Positions 13,609-13,793 of a DNA stretch of 13,793 nucleotides are shown piece after piece. The notes beneath the pieces were generated by a model. The model was not told where the DNA came from, did no database searches, and saw only the letters and a list, made by a program, of their open reading frames with translations. This stretch comes from Campylobacteraceae bacterium (GTDB lineage Bacteria > Campylobacterota > Campylobacteria > Campylobacterales > Sulfurovaceae): the NCBI GenBank assembly GCA_027031505.1, contig JALVQH010000203.1:1-13793 (forward strand), in the 5' to 3' direction. Made by a program: the position numbers and the translations under genes. The first letter of the stretch is position 1; the number at the start of each line of letters is the position of its first letter.

Positions 13609-13793
13609 CGCCTCCCCGTTTCAAACGCTTTTTCATCGCACCCATCGAAGCATACCAGTACCTCTCCCGTATGCTCCCGGGCTCCTGCCGCTATTATCCC
13701 ACCTGTTCCGAATATGCCAAATGGCAGTTTACGTTCAACGCTCCCCACCGAGCTCTCACCGCCAGTACCCTCCGGATCCTTCGCTGCAATCAG
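13605..13793 (+). CDS. yidD: Membrane protein insertion efficiency factor YidD, N-terminal part (cut by window edge)
   Basis: Sixty-three codons to the right edge encode a YidD protein: FFIAPIEAYQYLSRMLPG, then the family core CRYYPTCSEYAKWQ with paired cysteines, and TLRILRCNQ where the window ends. YidD is a small membrane-associated protein that assists YidC-dependent membrane insertion. It is normally found between rnpA and yidC; here it instead follows lnt and a small unknown gene, overlapping the latter by ATGA. Only a short C-terminus should be missing. Confidence 0.93.
   Translation, partial: MTPPRFKRFFIAPIEAYQYLSRMLPGSCRYYPTCSEYAKWQFTFNAPHRALTASTLRILRCNQ

Noticed and set aside
1..13793. 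tRNA or rRNA genes
   Set aside because: No cloverleaf-like sequence with a GTTCRA-type arm or rRNA-like stretch was noticed in the few intergenic gaps; nearly all sequence is coding.

Overview
The window looks like a housekeeping stretch of a Campylobacterota (former Epsilonproteobacteria) chromosome with fairly high G+C for that phylum (about half or slightly more, by eye). Evidence for the phylum is gene order and family: an HP0268-type small protein directly before miaB (as HP0268/HP0269 in Helicobacter pylori), yajC-secD-secF diverging from lnt (as in Campylobacter), a short MurC of the type with GAHGKS in its P-loop, and a DapC-type aminotransferase with the FEPYPFEKLN start. A Sulfurovum/Nitratifractor/Hydrogenimonas-like organism would fit, but genus cannot be settled from this alone.

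Layout. At the left edge the 5' end of nusA reads leftward and shares a short AT-rich divergent promoter region with a rightward group: HP0268-like nuclease, miaB, and a XerC/D-type tyrosine recombinase. The recombinase runs tail-to-tail into murC with overlapping 3' ends. From 11996 down to 2877 everything is on the minus strand: yajC-secD-secF (protein export), a small membrane protein, a PatB/MalY-type aminotransferase and the S13 carboxypeptidase dacB, then dapC, an unknown acidic helical protein and murC. Stops and starts touch or overlap (ATGA, TAAATG) within three blocks; the only real gaps in this 9 kb run are at 5944-6048 and 8951-9164. On the plus strand, lnt diverges from yajC over 14 bases, followed by a small unknown gene and yidD, which runs off the right edge.

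Functionally the window is about the cell envelope: diaminopimelate supply (dapC), the first amino-acid addition to UDP-MurNAc (murC), peptidoglycan trimming (dacB), Sec export (yajC/secD/secF), lipoprotein maturation (lnt) and membrane protein insertion (yidD), with tRNA modification (miaB) and transcription (nusA) at the left.

The most unusual content is not a gene but a set of small modular repeats: an 18-base GGTGTGC hairpin (two copies), a 44-base double hairpin (two copies in opposite orientation whose differences all keep the stems), and 7-base tandem repeats at three places. Two intergenic islands share the same module order and end exactly on the TAA stop of the neighbouring gene. 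A third cluster lies in frame inside lnt beside a perfect 15-base inverted repeat.
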